Part shown: one piece after another, positions 1-8,186 of the stretch
Layout of the letters: each line of letters starts with the position of its first letter
How positions within the stretch are numbered: position 1 is the first letter of the stretch
Source of the DNA: Acanthamoeba castellanii str. Neff
Taxonomy: Eukaryota; Discosea; Longamoebia; Acanthamoebidae
Length of the DNA stretch: 13,580 bases
Reading direction: 5' to 3'
Assembly (NCBI RefSeq): GCF_000313135.1
Contig: NW_004457242.1
Location: 39,018 to 52,597, forward strand
Position numbers and translations under genes: made by a program
The notes under the pieces: generated by a model
Seen by the model: the letters and a program-made list of their open reading frames with translations, nothing else
Database searches by the model: none
What the model was told of the DNA's origin: nothing

Positions 1-1832
1 GCGAAATGAACTCTGCAATGGGGGGGGGAAGGTTCAGGTAAGTCTGACGCGGGACGACATTGTAACAAAGCCGAGACTGCTACAATGGGCCGCACCTGAG
101 ATGTCGATTTGGCCACTGCCGGTGTCGTCGAACATGGACACCATCAGCTCCACTGCACCATGTGATGGGAAGAAGCGATTAGGGTGGTGTGTGTGGTTGT
201 GTGTGTGCCGCACAGGAGGGATCGTACGAGCTTGCTTGTCGAAGTTGTCTCCACTCGCCGCCAACGCGCGCTGGAGCTCCTCTGAGTCGATTTCTCCGCT
301 TCCTAAGAGTCGTAAGCCGGGTGGTGTGAGAGGCAACGCTAACCGCTGGAGCTCTCCCTACTAGAGGGATGGGTAAGTAGCACGCACCGTCTTGGTCGAC
401 CGCATTGAACCACTCCCGCAGAATCATCATCTCGTCCGGCGACGGCTGACCGTAATAGGCCAGCTATAGAGAACAATACAAGTCAGGCACATGGCCGCAC
501 ACTCATCGTACGCACACGCACACGCACACGCACACGCACACGCACACGCACACGCACACGCACACGCACACACAAGGAGGGAGGTACCCAGCCCTGAGTC
601 ACGTTGAAGCTCTTGGGCGGTAGAGAGGCAAAGGAGGACGACGAGGGCGCGGCCAATCCGCCCCACGGGCCGCCTGTGGAGGGCGCCTGCTGCGGAGGGT
701 AGCCACCGGCGCCGCCGTAGGCCGGGCCGGGCGCCGCCGCACCGTAGGTCGTCGTCTTGGTGTAGACCGTGGCCGACGTCGGCATCATCACCGCGGGAGG
801 ACCGCCCACGCCCTGCGGCTGCTGCTGCTGCGCTCCGGCCGGCGGGCCACCCCAGCCAACCTGCTGCTGGCCCTGGCCCTGCGCTCCCCACGCTGAGCTC
901 TGCGGATAACCGCCGCCCTGTGCTTGCTGCTGTGGGTACGCGGGCTGCTGCTGTTGCTGGCTCCAGCCGCCACCAGGTCCGCCGGGCTGCTGCTGCTGCT
1001 GAGGTGGGTAGGAAGCGCCGCCGTAGGGAGGATAGCCGCCGCCGCCGCCGCCGCCCTGCTGCGGCTGCTGTGGGTAGGCGGGACCACCGGGCTGGCCGCC
1101 GCCCGGTTGTGGCGTCTGCTGCTGCTGGTTCCAGCCGCCACCAGGTCCGCCGGGCTGCTGCTGCTGCCCTTGGGGAGGATAGCCACCGTGCGGCGGCTGC
1201 TGCTGCCCCTGGGGTCCAGGGTACGCCCCGCCGGTTGGGCCGGGTCCAGGCGCCTGCCACGTCGGCTGCGGCGATGCGGGATAGCTCGTCTTGGCCACAT
1301 CAGCCCCGCCGCCGCCGCCGCCCTGCTGGCCCGGCGCCTGAGGTTGAGGTTGAGGGGGTCCGCCCTGGGGAGGATAGCCGCCGCCCTGCTGGCCCGCGTT
1401 CCACGTTGGCTGCTGCTGCTGAGGCTGCTGTGGATAGCCGCCGCCCTGCTGGCCCGGCGGCGGTGGTGGCTGCTGGCCGGGATATGGCGCGCCTCCCTGT
1501 GCTTGGGCAGGTAGCTGCTGTGGCTGGGGCGGGTAGGCGGAAGGGGTGGAGCCGCCGCCAGGGCCGTTCCAGGTCTGCTGCTGCTGTGCAGGCGGTTGTG
1601 TCCAGGGCGAGCTCGTGGACGACTGGCCGGGGGCAGAGTAGCCGCTGCCGCTGCCTCCCGCGCTACCTGGTGGTCGGGGGCCGATGCAGAGCTCTGATCT
1701 TTAGATTGGGTTGGGGGGGGATGATCCCGGGAAGCCGGGTAAAGGCGAAGTGGGAGTACCTGCAGGCGGTGTGCCCGAGTATCCAAACAGGGGCTGTGAC
1801 TGCTGTGGTGGTGGTAGTGGTGGTGCGCTCAT
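1..1832 (-). CDS. Penta-EF-hand calcium-binding protein with long Pro/Gln/Gly-rich N-terminus (partial)
   Basis: Six exons by GT-AG sites and phase: 1832-1760, 1693-588, 463-388, 302-228, 152-96, 12-1; the 3' end is outside the window. The ATG at 1832 starts MSAPPLPPP. Exons 1-2 encode about 393 residues of YPPQ, PGGPGGGW and polyglutamine runs, including two near-copies of QQQQPGGPGGGW followed by N or S and more Gln. Exons 3-6 encode the start of the calcium-binding domain. EF1 reads AVDQDGSGEIDSEEL, with all loop ligands (D,D,S,E,D,E). EF2 reads MFDDTGSGQIDISEF, whose last Glu is completed by the exon at 12-1. Known members (ALG-2/PDCD6, peflin, sorcin) bind membranes or partners in a calcium-dependent way and have short Gly/Pro-rich N-termini; this one is far longer and resembles the tails of annexins A7/A11. 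The family is certain from EF spacing; the subfamily is not. All introns are phase 0 or 1. Confidence 0.88.
511..574. repeat. CACACG microsatellite in an intron
   Basis: About ten tandem copies of CGCACA fill half of the 124-bp intron (587-464) between the Pro/Gln-rich exon and the first EF-hand exon of the gene above. On the transcribed strand it reads GTGTGC, so it lies just after the donor (CTGG|GTACCT). Confidence 0.9.
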
Positions 1833-1928
1833 CCTCTTTGAGGGAAAAACAATCAAAACGGTAAAAAAGAAATATTGCATTTCAGGGGCAAAAAGATATC
1901 GTGAACTCAAAGAGAAAGGACCCTTTCA
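1833..1928. other. Short intergenic gap between two minus-strand genes
   Basis: Only 96 bp separate the TGA of the secreted-protein gene (ends at 1929) from the ATG of the EF-hand gene (1832). It holds an A-rich stretch (about 1852-1875) and must contain both the 3' end of one gene and the promoter of the next. No clear TATA or polyadenylation signal can be named. Confidence 0.6.
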
Positions 1929-2212
1929 TCACACCAGCGTGGTCCCAGCACAGGGGCAGGTGGAGGGGATTTTGAAGAGGTCGGAGGGAGGAGTCCCAAG
2001 CACAAAGTGGGACACCTTGAGGAAAGAGGGCGCCGCCGTTTCGCCACTCGGGTTGACAAAGGTAAAGTAGTACGGCACTCGGCCATCAGAGGAGAAGCAG
2101 ACCGCCTCGCGAACGGGGGGCGTTGTCGGCGCCGTCGCGTTCCACCACGCGCCATTGTCGCCACACGGCCCGCCGTAGGTCGCGTTCACAAACAGGGCGA
2201 AGAAGTTGATGC
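1929..2212 (-). pseudogene. C-terminal half of a secreted protein gene, separated from its 5' half by a transposon
   Basis: A single open exon ends at TGA 1931-1929. It encodes about 94 residues starting SINFFALFVNATYGG, with five or more cysteines (GPCGDNG, EAVCFSS, STCPCAG) and N-glycosylation sequons NAT (twice), so it looks extracellular. It has no start of its own. The frame matches the 5' half at 12128-11642 exactly once the 9.4-kb element and one TA are taken out: GTG AG|TA GC ATC reads V-S-S-I. No family is recognised. As it stands the piece can only be expressed if the element is spliced out or read through. Confidence 0.8.
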
Positions 2213-2214
2213 TA
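2213..2214. repeat. Target-site duplication TA (left)
   Basis: TA directly precedes CACTGCC at the left end and is matched by TA at 11640-11641 after GGCAGTG. Bases further out differ (GC on the left, CT on the right), so the duplication is 2 bp unless TA belongs to the inverted repeat itself. The host reading frame is restored by keeping exactly one TA, which supports duplication. Confidence 0.75.
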
Positions 2215-2236
2215 CACTGCCAGGATGGTAGATGGG
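2215..2236 (+). repeat. Left terminal inverted repeat
   Basis: 22 bp starting CACTGCCAGGATGG. It pairs with the right end with three mismatches, all transitions. Two of the three are CpG losses on this side (CCAGGATGG against CCGGGACGG on the right). Weaker similarity continues inward (GTTTT..CCACC). Confidence 0.85.
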
Positions 2237-2730
2237 CGAAAGCTGGTTTTGGCCACCAAGACAGATTCCACCTTTTCCCGCCCAAAAAGGTGACCCAGAG
2301 ACGAACCAGCTCGCCTTGGTGGGCAAAAGATGGAACATTCCATCACTCCCGTCCACCTTGGGTGCACCTAGGTGGACAGAAGACGGAATGTGCCATCTTC
2401 AAGTCCACCTTGGGTGCACCTAGGTGGACAGAAGATCGAACACACCATCTTCAAGTCCACCTTGGGAACACCTTGAGGTGGGAATGAGAGAGAAGCACAT
2501 TGTGAGGTGGACATGACCACAACAACCATGCCTTCAAGGTGGGAAGAAGGTGATTTTGTTGGTGTTGCATATATTGAATACACACATTACAGCAAAGTGT
2601 TGTGGTCTGCCCTCTAGCCTGGCTGTTGTTTGCTGTCCACTGTCCACCATAGCTGCTGCCATACATCGCTGTCCACCATCCACTGTCTGCCATCCACCAT
2701 CCCTGCTCGATCACTCTGCACAATGTGGAG
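2237..2730. other. Left subterminal non-coding region
   Basis: No gene is seen here. The stretch holds scattered CCACCTT and AAGGTGG motifs in both orientations (near 2268, 2351, 2403, 2455, 2470, 2503, 2536) and a GGTGACC motif at 2290 that recurs near the right end at 11547. Such clusters are the usual binding sites of the second protein of CACTA elements. The stretch 2620-2720 is rich in TGTCCACCAT-like repeats. Confidence 0.6.
2351..2480 (+). repeat. 52-bp subterminal tandem repeat (2.5 copies)
   Basis: Copies begin at 2351, 2403 and 2455 (partial) with GTCCACCTTGGG. Each full copy contains an inverted GTCCACCT...AGGTGGAC pair that could bind a dimer. The two full copies differ mainly at one place, where one has TGTG and the other CACA; both can come from CGCG. 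Confidence 0.85.
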
Positions 2731-3580
2731 TTAGTGAATATGCATGTACTGTGGTGTTGGCATACTAGGCCTGTAGGTGATGTAGATCTTGATGTTCTGG
2801 CGGGCCATCCAGACTTGCTCTGTATCAAACTTGAGTGCAATGGTTCCATTTGCCATGGGGTCCCACTCTAAGTTGTCTGCTCCTGTTACAGATCTGATCA
2901 CAGCCTCTAGGGCTGCAGGCGGAGGAACAGCCCAGGTGGGCAGATTGCTAATCCGCTGGTGGAGCTTGTCCCTGTTGACCACCTTCAGGTCTGCTGGGTG
3001 ATGCATGATGCTGTTCCAAGGAAGCCCAGAGCTTGTGAGCAAGACTAACCATTCACAATTTACTACAATTGCAGAGGAACTGTGAGCAATGAATTCAACA
3101 AGATATGAAGCAAAGAAAGATGTACCATCATTGACACAGGCAGGGGCAGGTGATTGCTGGGCGTGTTCAAGTGCACATTCAGTCAGCACCCACTTCTGCC
3201 CGCTCTTCCTAGGGGCCAAGTGCTCACAGACCAAGTCAATCTCAGCCTCAGTCAGCTCATCCAGATCTTGGCAAGGCTGCTGGGCGCCGGGCTGCGTATT
3301 GGCCAGGCACACAAGTTGCTTTGCAGCACTCATGGCCTGGTCATCCCCTTGAGTCAACCACTCCTGGGTCAATGCAGATGTAGTTTGTTGTTTTTTCATA
3401 CAAAGAACAGCATCAGCTGGAGGCTGGGGTCATGTTGTGGTCTCAGTGTCGACCAATGAATCACACTTGCACCACCTGCAACTTCAAATGTTAGTAAATA
3501 CATAAGAGGAATGATGATATGGAAAATACCTTGATACCATTGAATAAAGTTGTCATATCTTGCTTCTCATCTTCACTGTC

Positions 3581-3724
3581 CTGTTCACTGTCCCATTCAC
3601 TGTCCCATTTGCTGTCCCATTCACCATCCTGTTCACTGTCCTGTTTGCTGTCCTGTTCACTGTCCCATTCACTGTCCCATTCACCGTCCTGTTCACTGTC
3701 CTGTTCACCATCCTGTTCACCATC
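3581..3724 (-). repeat. 12 copies of a 12-bp coding repeat in the acidic region
   Basis: Twelve perfect-length units; plus-strand forms include CTGTTCACTGTC and CCATTCACCGTC. They encode D-(G/S)-(E/K)-(Q/W) repeats. All variation lies at three dinucleotides per unit, each TG, CA or CG, so the ancestral unit was CCGTTCGCCGTC, coding Asp-Gly-Glu-Arg. The Gln/Trp alternation is then two outcomes of one CGG arginine codon. Confidence 0.93.
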
Positions 3725-4747
3725 CCATTCTTTGAACTCTTTCTTCTTTGCCTTTTTCTTTGCAGCCTGCAAGAAAAGATGAGAACAAAGTTGTGTGTGT
3801 TATGCACTAAGTGTTTGTGTGTGTTATGTGCTAATGTACCACATGTGCCTGGGGTGAGTTGACATACTTAAAGAGACTCACCACTTTGCTTCCAGGCTTG
3901 GCCAAGCACGCTTTGGCCAGGTTCATGTCCCTCCACCATGTGACCAATCACTTAGAATGGCTGGGCTCAGTGGGAGGATGCAAGGGGTCCTCAAACACCC
4001 ACTCGTTTGCCATTCTGAAGGCCATCTGAATGAGTGTATCCCTGAATTGTTTATCAACTGCACATGCAGGAAGTCAGTAAATAAATGGGTTAAAGCACAT
4101 GAAAGGTCATGTACCTGTCACTTTTGCCTTGAACTCAGCTGGCTTCTTCACTGGCTTCAGCTTTTCAAACACACATGCAAGCAGCAACTTCAGTGACTCA
4201 GTGACTGGCTTCCATCACTTGCACACCTGAAGAGAAAACAGCTCAGTAACTACAACTAAAACCAAACACTACTAACAACCATACTGCTGGAATGAAGCTC
4301 TTGCTGATCCAATTCTTCATGCTGGCTGATAGCTTCACTTTTTCCTTCTCCTTGACCTGCTTGATGAATTCAAGTTGGAGCTTGTTGCCATTGCCTTGCT
4401 TGACCTTTGTGATGTTGAAGTAGATGTGGGCAACTTTGACTTGCACCAGGTTGGTGACATCATCCTGCTCCATGCTGTGCTGCAAATTGACCTTGGTGAT
4501 TAGCAGGTTGATTAGCAGCTGATGGGTCTCCTCTTGGCCCTTCCACAGCTTGTCCAGGCCTGTCACCAAGGCCTTGGAAAAAGCAAGAAACTCTGTTGTG
4601 TGGAATGTGTAAATCTTTGTGATTGATTATGAAAACAATAATGGGAAAAAACAATGAAAGCAAACCTTCATTGGTGACCATGGATGGGGCCCTTGCCATA
4701 GCTGTTGCATTGGTTGATTGATTTTCCACAAGCAAGATTAAATAAAG

Positions 4748-5033
4748 TAAAATTAGAAATCACATAGAAGGAATTTCTACTATGTCAAGTAAATGAAAGC
4801 AAAACACACCTCCATTCCTCAGATTGGACAACAATCCCTTTGCTGAACCCTGTACATTGCCTGATTAGTGAAACAGAAAATTAACATTAGCAAAATTAGA
4901 AATTGCATAGAAGGAATTTCTACTACGTCAAGTAAATGAAAGTGAAATGCACCTCCATTCCTCAGATTGGATGACAATCCCTTTGCTGAACCCTGTATGT
5001 TGCCTGATTAGTGAAACAGAAAATTAATATTAG
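4748..5033 (-). repeat. 143-bp tandem duplication inside the decayed gene
   Basis: Copy 1 is 4748-4890 and copy 2 is 4891-5033. Every difference is a transition. Five are CA versus TG pairs (4761/4904, 4800/4943, 4805/4948, 4829/4972, 4855/4998), one is TG versus CG (4783/4926), and two are single C/T differences (4748/4891, 4885/5028). Each copy holds a 40-nt segment with acceptor and donor-like sites on the minus strand. Its phase fits neither neighbour, so it may be intron sequence. Confidence 0.93.
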
Positions 5034-5301
5034 AAATTGAATGGTTGTTTGAGTGAGATTGGGTACCAAAGGCATTCTTCTTCATGATCATGGGTAAGCA
5101 GTCAGCAGCAAAGATGTACTGGCCAGGAGGAAGGAGGAGGAAGACTTGTGCTGCCACTACTCCACTGATTGTATGGGAGCAGAATACTGATCTTGTCAAT
5201 GAGCCACAGCTGGCCTTTATGCTGTCAACCCTGGTTATTTCCCAGTTTTAAGTACCTTTTTTCTTGGCTTGCATACCGCGGAACCAACATCCAGAATAAC
5301 T

Positions 5302-5375
5302 GCGATTTCTGCGGACTTCTTTTTATTTTGAAAAAAAATACACTTCAGAAATAAAAAGAAGTCCGCAGAAATCGC
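5302..5375. repeat. Perfect 27-bp hairpin
   Basis: The arm 5302-5328 (GCGATTTCTGCGGACTTCT plus TTTTATTT) is exactly complementary to 5349-5375, with a 20-nt loop. The arms hold CpG sites that survive identically on both sides, in contrast to the CpG-stripped neighbourhood. It could be a nested foldback element, a regulatory cruciform or a source of small RNA; the sequence does not decide. Confidence 0.92.
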
Positions 5376-5735
5376 GGTGTCAGGAAAATTGTTTTCTCTT
5401 TATTTCTACGGACGACTTCTAAGAAGAAAATGATAAACAAATAAAAAGAAAACTTGCCCCCCCTCAACATCTCCCTTCTAGAGGAGATGTTCAAGGCACT
5501 CAACACGCACAACAACACCCATTCCATTCTGTGCTGGCGTTTTTTTACAACCACTCAACACTCACCCACTACTTGACCCCCCTCCATCTTCTTCATAAAG
5601 AAGAATAAAATACTTTGTCTTCCTTTGTGCACTTAAAATCAATTCTTCCTGTTTCTTGTCTCTTTTTCTCTTTTCTTTTCTTGCTTCAATTTTTCTTGTT
5701 TCTTTTTCTCTTTTTTTCAAAAAAATGTAAAAAAG

Positions 5736-6060
5736 TCAGGCACTCAGTACACCTTCCAAATACAGGTTTACAGCTGTAACCATAAATGCTGACATGGCTT
5801 CTTTTTTTTTTAATAAATTCATTTTCTTTGTTGCTGCACTTTTTTGCTTTGAATATTTTGCATTCTTCATCCACAGAACCCACAAGCTTGGTTCTGCAGA
5901 TGGCAGGAAGGTGCTCTGCAGGCTGTTTGGAATATTTACTTTCAACTGTATAAAATCACCACTCAGTGTGAGTCATTTGAGGAATGCTCCTTTGTCAACA
6001 AGAAGTTGCCACAGAAAGCAGCCCAGGACACACCAAGCTTCTTTTCCTTACCACCCTCAG
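5736..6060 (-). other. Possible decayed coding remnant
   Basis: On the minus strand a frame reads EAWCVLGCFLWQLL, then an in-frame TGA, then SGDFIQLKVNIPNS and more down to about 5736. The composition is protein-like and the stop again sits where CGA would give Arg. A second minus frame in the same place (AEGGKEKKLGVSWAAF) is equally open for a while. Neither joins the next exon in phase, so this may be upstream exon material of the left gene or a coincidence. Confidence 0.3.
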
Positions 6061-8082
6061 CAAACACACATAGGGCTCTTCAAGAGGCAGGGAGAGCTTT
6101 GCCCTTCAATTAAATAAAAGAGAGCAGGCCCTTCTGTGCCTTGATTTGTGTGCTGCAGATGATTGAGTGCATGATTTGATGAGTATGTGTGTTAATTGCT
6201 TTCAATTAGCTGTTAATTTTGCTAATCTTGCCTTTCTCCAGTGGCTGAGCTGCAATGCCTGAAAATGGAGTATGTTTCCTTCCCATTGCTCTCCCCACTG
6301 GGTTCATTGTGCAATCCATGCAGGTATGGCAGCATTGCCCAATATCATAACCCCAAGGAGTGCAAGAGGTGATTGTGGAAGAAATGCAAGCCATGCCCAT
6401 TGCTGTATGTCAATCCACCTTTCCCATTTACTTGATTTCTAATGCCCTCAAGGGCTGATTGTGAGAGGAGGCTGCATCATTATGCAGGTAAAAACAAGTG
6501 GAAGCAAATATGCAAGGATGTAGTGCAATGGTGTGGCCTCAAGATGGTATGTGTGATTGTGTGATTGTGTTGCTAATCTACTGATGTTGTGTTGTTGCTG
6601 CAGGTGTACCTGCTGAATCTTTGTGTAGACTGACAAGACATTGTTGATGTCAATGATCAACATCTCTACTTTGGTGATTGTGAAGAATGGTACTTTGTTG
6701 CTGTTATCTGCATGTGGTTGTTTAATGATGTGCACAAGGGCTTTGAAGACCATGCCTACATGAATGACCTGGATGGCATGATCAATGACTTCTACTGCTG
6801 GCTCTTTGCACACCAGATTGACTTTGCCTTTGACCTGGACAAGGAGCATGTGCTCCTTTTTCAAATCTTCTTGATGTACTATTGCAGGAGGTAATTGCGC
6901 CTCCTGCTTCCTGTTATGTTTTTGCGCCTACTCACTTCCTTTACACCCCTTCCTTCATCTGCTTAGATACAAGCAGAAGCAGATGAAGGAGGAGATGCAA
7001 AGGAAGATTGCTTGTGACAAGTATGAGGCAAGCTCTATGTTGATGATGCTTGCCTTGAGGTATGTGTTGTATGTAAATCTCCTTTCTTGTCTCAATTTGT
7101 TTTTGTGTAGTGCACAAGACCAGTACAGCAGTGAATATGAGATGCATGTGGAAGAAGAGAAAGAAGAGAAAGAAGAAGGTGAGGTGGTTGCTGAGGCTGC
7201 CAGCCTCCTCATGGTACCTTCCTTTCTTTGCTCTTTACTTGTGCGCCTGATGCTCCTCCTTTATGTATTTTGTACACAGGAGGTGCATGGACTTGATGCT
7301 GAGATGATTCTTGCATGTGCAATGCATGTGCTTGGTGGCTACAAGGGGCTCATTCTGTTTGGTGACAGTCCAAACACCAAGGCGCTTGCCTTCACCATCA
7401 ACAACAGCCCCAAGGAGCTCATTCATTGGCACTTCAACAAGCACATCAATCACCTCATCACATTCAAGCCAAGCAGCCAAATCCTCTACATGAGGTGCAC
7501 CATTTATTGGTGCTCAAGGACGATCACCTACTTCAACAAAGCCTACAGCTTCATCAAGAGATGGTATCCTCCCTGTCATATCCTCTTGTTTTGTACATCT
7601 TACAATTCCTTCTTCTCAGTCATGTTGCAGGGACAGGAGATATGGAGCTCTTTTGTCCCACATGCTACTTCAAGATGACCAATGCACTCTTCTTCAGTGG
7701 CCATGATCCACTTGGCCTGCTCTTTGGTTTGCTCCCCTCACACAATCTCCAATAAACAGTCATTTGCTTTGGGGGGGACAGGTATGGTGATGAACAGGCA
7801 GAAGTGGTGCGCTGATTGTGAGATTTGGATCTTGCATTGAGGCTGGCAGCATGAACAATCTGAACGCCATGCCAGGGCAGCCAGAGAGAAGTGTATGCTT
7901 GCTTGCTTTTGCTCTTTGCTCTTTGTGAGCTAATGTGAACACTTTTGTTAACAGGCGCAAACAAGAAGCTGGCTGCAGAACAGTGATCACTCAAGTGAAA
8001 GCACCAGGCCAGCAATGAGGGAGACAAAGGTGACAACAACAAGTGCAACAGAGTTTTCAGCTACAGCAAGGAAGAGAAGGTT

Positions 8083-8186
8083 GACAGAAGCAAGAGCAAG
8101 GTCAAGAGCAAGGTCAAGAGTGAGGTCAAGAGCAAGGTCAAGGTCAATAGCAAGGTCAAGGTCAAGAGCAAGAGCAAAGAAACAAT
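8083..8186 (+). repeat. Coding repeat of GGTCAAGAGCAA units
   Basis: About eight imperfect 6- and 12-bp units of AGCAAG and GTCAAG encode a basic Ser-Lys-Val-Lys tract in exon 9 of the transposase. One unit has AGTGAG where the others have AGCAAG, a TG/CA pair again compatible with an ancestral CpG. The tract is followed directly by an acidic stretch (DKLEDKDNEQMEDK). Confidence 0.8.

Larger units (their letters stand above)
2731..5230 (-). pseudogene. Unrecognised second gene of the transposon, decayed by CGA-to-TGA changes
   Basis: Exons chain in phase: 5230-5067, 4701-4666, 4559-4285, 4226-4115, 4057-3882, 3766-3530, 3465-2731, ending in TAA 2733-2731; about 577 residues. The 5' exon starts at a splice acceptor with no ATG, so the true start was not found. 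Visible parts, in order: a hydrophobic stretch (VVAAQVFLLLPPGQY), a charged helical region (LDKLWKGQEETHQ), a Lys-rich stretch (AAKKKAKKKEF), a 12-residue-unit-like acidic repeat made of D-x-E-x units, and a C-terminal 245-residue exon (LDELTEAEIDLVCEHLAP). Three in-frame TGA codons (4217-4215, 3950-3948, 3432-3430) interrupt it. No known domain is recognised. By position it is the counterpart of TNPA-like proteins, but there is no sequence evidence for that role. The 40-nt spliceable segments at 4992-4953 and 4849-4810 do not fit the phase and are left out. Confidence 0.62.
5231..6264. promoter_or_regulatory. Central region between the two divergent transposon genes
   Basis: The region lies between the first recognised minus exon (5230) and the first plausible plus start (6265), so it should hold both promoters. 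It contains the perfect hairpin at 5302-5375, a smaller inverted repeat ACATCTCC/GGAGATGT at 5467-5490, and a long pyrimidine tract at about 5640-5720. Unlike the sequence on both sides, 5265-5560 keeps a dozen or so CpGs. No defined promoter element can be named. Confidence 0.5.

Noticed and set aside
511..574. CRISPR-like regular repeats
   Set aside because: Contiguous microsatellite without spacers in a spliced eukaryotic gene.
427..1864. Several long open frames on both strands opposite and beside the Pro/Gln-rich exon
   Set aside because: They are Ala/Arg/Leu-rich readings of the same CTG/GCC repeats in other frames and have no start context, splice logic or domain.
3519..3862. Plus-strand open frames rich in Ser-Leu-Ser-Cys or Phe-Thr-Val repeats
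   Set aside because: They are the opposite strand of the 12-bp repeat array; the minus reading joins neighbouring exons in phase.
4810..4992. Pair of mutually exclusive 40-nt exons
   Set aside because: Each has acceptor and donor-like ends, but including one or both breaks the phase, while skipping both joins 5067 to 4701 in frame.
5345..5883. Short lysine/phenylalanine-rich open frames in the centre of the element
   Set aside because: They lie in AT-rich or pyrimidine-rich DNA across the hairpin and do not join any exon.
5794..6117. Plus-strand 107-residue open frame before the transposase
   Set aside because: Low-complexity Phe-rich start, no splice or domain support, and a competing minus reading; left as unresolved.
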